From contig DTSC01000402.1 in the NCBI GenBank assembly GCA_012965625.1, positions 1 through 7,221 on the forward strand: a stretch of 7,221 bases of DNA. Direction: 5' to 3'. The stretch comes from Flavobacteriales bacterium. Its GTDB lineage: Bacteria; Bacteroidota; Bacteroidia; NORP154. Positions 6,722 through 7,221 of this stretch are shown in pieces; the first letter of the stretch is position 1, and the number at the start of each line of letters is the position of its first letter. The notes beneath the pieces were generated by a model. The model searched no databases. It saw only the letters and a list, made by a program, of their open reading frames with translations, and had not been told where the DNA came from. A program made the position numbers and the translations under genes.

Positions 6722-6770
6722 GAAACGGGAAACGATTCGCAAGAAACGGTTCCCGTTTCTTGTTTTTATT
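6722..6770 (+). terminator. Intrinsic terminator of the structured RNA
   Basis: GAAACGGGAA (6722-6731) pairs perfectly with TTCCCGTTTC (6750-6759). After one A/G mismatch the stem continues through two pairs, one A/A mismatch and three pairs to a GCAA loop (6739-6742). That makes 15 pairs over 17 positions. A T-rich tract follows (TTGTTTTTATT, 6760-6770). It separates the RNA from the protein gene starting at 6868. Confidence 0.9.
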
Positions 6771-6867
6771 CCTTTCCATAATTTCAACAATTCTTACAAG
6801 ACTTTAATAAAATGGAAATTCTTGAAATTATTCTTAATCATTGTGTTAGTATAGAGCCATTAAAATT

Positions 6868-7221
6868 ATGAACTTTAGGTCTTTAAAGGTTTTATACATT
6901 TTATTCTTATCCATCATTATTGTTACTTGCCAGATTTTTATTACTATAAATACTTATGCGCAGCTGCCTACAAAAGAAATAAAGAAACAAGAGTGGATTG
7001 AAAAGAACAAGGAGCTAAAAGAAATTTATGGGGTAAATAAACAATTAGCTCCAGGTTTTGAACTTGCCTCCTTAATTGCACTCTCCCAATTTCCCGAATT
7101 AATTCCTCTCAAGATTGATATTATTTATTCCAAAATTAAGACTACTATGCAGGCTCGTCCTACAATTTGGTTTTTGTTAAGAAAAAAAGAAAACAGAGGT
7201 TATAAGGTCATTATAAATTCC
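6868..7221 (+). CDS. Exported protein of unknown function, N-terminal part
   Basis: The frame is open from the ATG at 6868 to the right edge: 118 codons with no stop. Residues 1-31 form a signal peptide: basic start M-N-F-R-S-L-K, a long hydrophobic core (VLYILFLSIIIVTCQIFI) and a probable cleavage site after T-Y-A, before Q-L-P. The Cys at 21 is preceded by Thr, so a lipobox is unlikely. The mature part starts with a Lys/Glu-rich helix (KEIKKQEWIEKNKELKEIYG), followed by FELASLIALSQFPELIPLKI, then a segment with K-T-T-M-Q-A-R-P and a strand-like Y-K-V-I-I-N. The pattern 'A-L-S-x-x-P-E-L ... T-T-M-x-x-R-P' recalls uncharacterised Bacteroidota exported proteins, some of which I believe carry an H-E-x-x-H motif further on. 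That part is not in this window, so no function is assigned. The RNA terminator ends 97 bp upstream; no clear promoter was seen in between. Confidence 0.75.
   Translation, partial: MNFRSLKVLYILFLSIIIVTCQIFITINTYAQLPTKEIKKQEWIEKNKELKEIYGVNKQLAPGFELASLIALSQFPELIPLKIDIIYSKIKTTMQARPTIWFLLRKKENRGYKVIINS

Larger units (their letters stand above)
6154..6770 (+). ncRNA. Large structured non-coding RNA (about 600 nt), family not recognised
   Basis: An independent transcript is indicated by a consensus promoter just upstream and a strong intrinsic terminator at the end. Positions 6151-6720 are 44% GC (253/570), against under 20% in the spacer blocks to the left. The + strand is purine-rich (67% over 6361-6480). 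Many local hairpins can be read directly. GAAA loops close stems at 6274-6285, 6286-6299, 6365-6378 and 6553-6564. A UUCG loop closes CTGG/CCAG at 6493-6504, and a GCAA loop closes a 9-bp stem at 6700-6721. Further stems lie at 6187-6200 (GCAAG/CTTGC), 6318-6331 (TCCGA/TCGGA) and 6534-6545. CCAAGT (6154-6159) can pair with ACTTGG (6694-6699), joining the two ends. No frame stays open across it. It lacks the landmarks I know for RNase P RNA, tmRNA, SRP RNA, 6S RNA or group I/II introns. Function unknown; the nearest neighbours are the PIN-PhoH gene and an exported-protein gene. Confidence 0.78.

Noticed and set aside
6154..6770. Identification as RNase P RNA, tmRNA, SRP RNA, 6S RNA or a self-splicing intron
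   Set aside because: I could not find the GAGGAAAGTCC/ACAGAAA blocks of RNase P RNA, a tRNA-like end with a tag frame, the GGAAG/AGCAGC SRP loop, or group II domain V. Length and terminator also do not fit most of these.
6154..6770. Identification as OLE, GOLLD or ROOL RNA
   Set aside because: The size is similar, but I cannot match conserved elements from sequence alone. OLE is known mainly from Firmicutes and GOLLD/ROOL mainly from phage-linked settings, none of which is seen here. A covariance-model search would decide.

Overview
The window looks like a low-GC member of the Bacteroidota, possibly a Cytophagales-type lineage. The phylum call rests on several things. No start codon is preceded by a Shine-Dalgarno sequence. 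There is a textbook Bacteroidota promoter (TTTG, 20 nt, TATTTTTG) at 6117-6148. The transketolase is the split C-terminal-half form. There is also a typical Bacteroidota ECF sigma operon with a membrane partner and a periplasmic Spy/CpxP-like 'sensor'. The order-level placement is a guess.

Layout, left to right. Positions 1-1236 hold a leftward three-gene operon in the order ECF sigma factor, single-pass membrane protein with an acidic C-terminus, and small exported Spy/CpxP-like protein (cut by the window edge). It looks like an envelope-signalling module. Next, also leftward, is the C-terminal half of transketolase (1376-2350), with no N-terminal half on either side. A 248-bp divergent spacer carries a sigma-54-like element (2530-2545) in front of htpG (2599-4476, rightward). 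htpG converges, with an 18-bp gap, on a PIN-PhoH ATPase/ribonuclease gene (4495-5838, leftward).

The rest is mostly non-coding. Positions 5839-6116 are very AT-rich (about 17-20% GC in the 60-nt blocks counted) and have a cluster of GTTAAT-type repeats at the right end. From about 6154 to 6770 the character changes sharply. GC rises to about 44%, the + strand becomes purine-rich, and the stretch fills with short GNRA- and UUCG-capped hairpins. It has its own promoter immediately upstream and a long intrinsic terminator at the 3' end. I read this as an independently transcribed, highly structured RNA of about 600 nt. It does not show the signatures I know for RNase P RNA, tmRNA, SRP RNA, rRNA or self-splicing introns. 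It is the main candidate for something undescribed in this window.

After a further 97 bp, an exported protein of unknown function starts at 6868 and runs off the right edge.

Functionally the genes are mixed: envelope stress signalling, pentose-phosphate metabolism, a chaperone and an RNA-acting ATPase. Apart from the ECF operon, nothing in the sequence ties them into one pathway.
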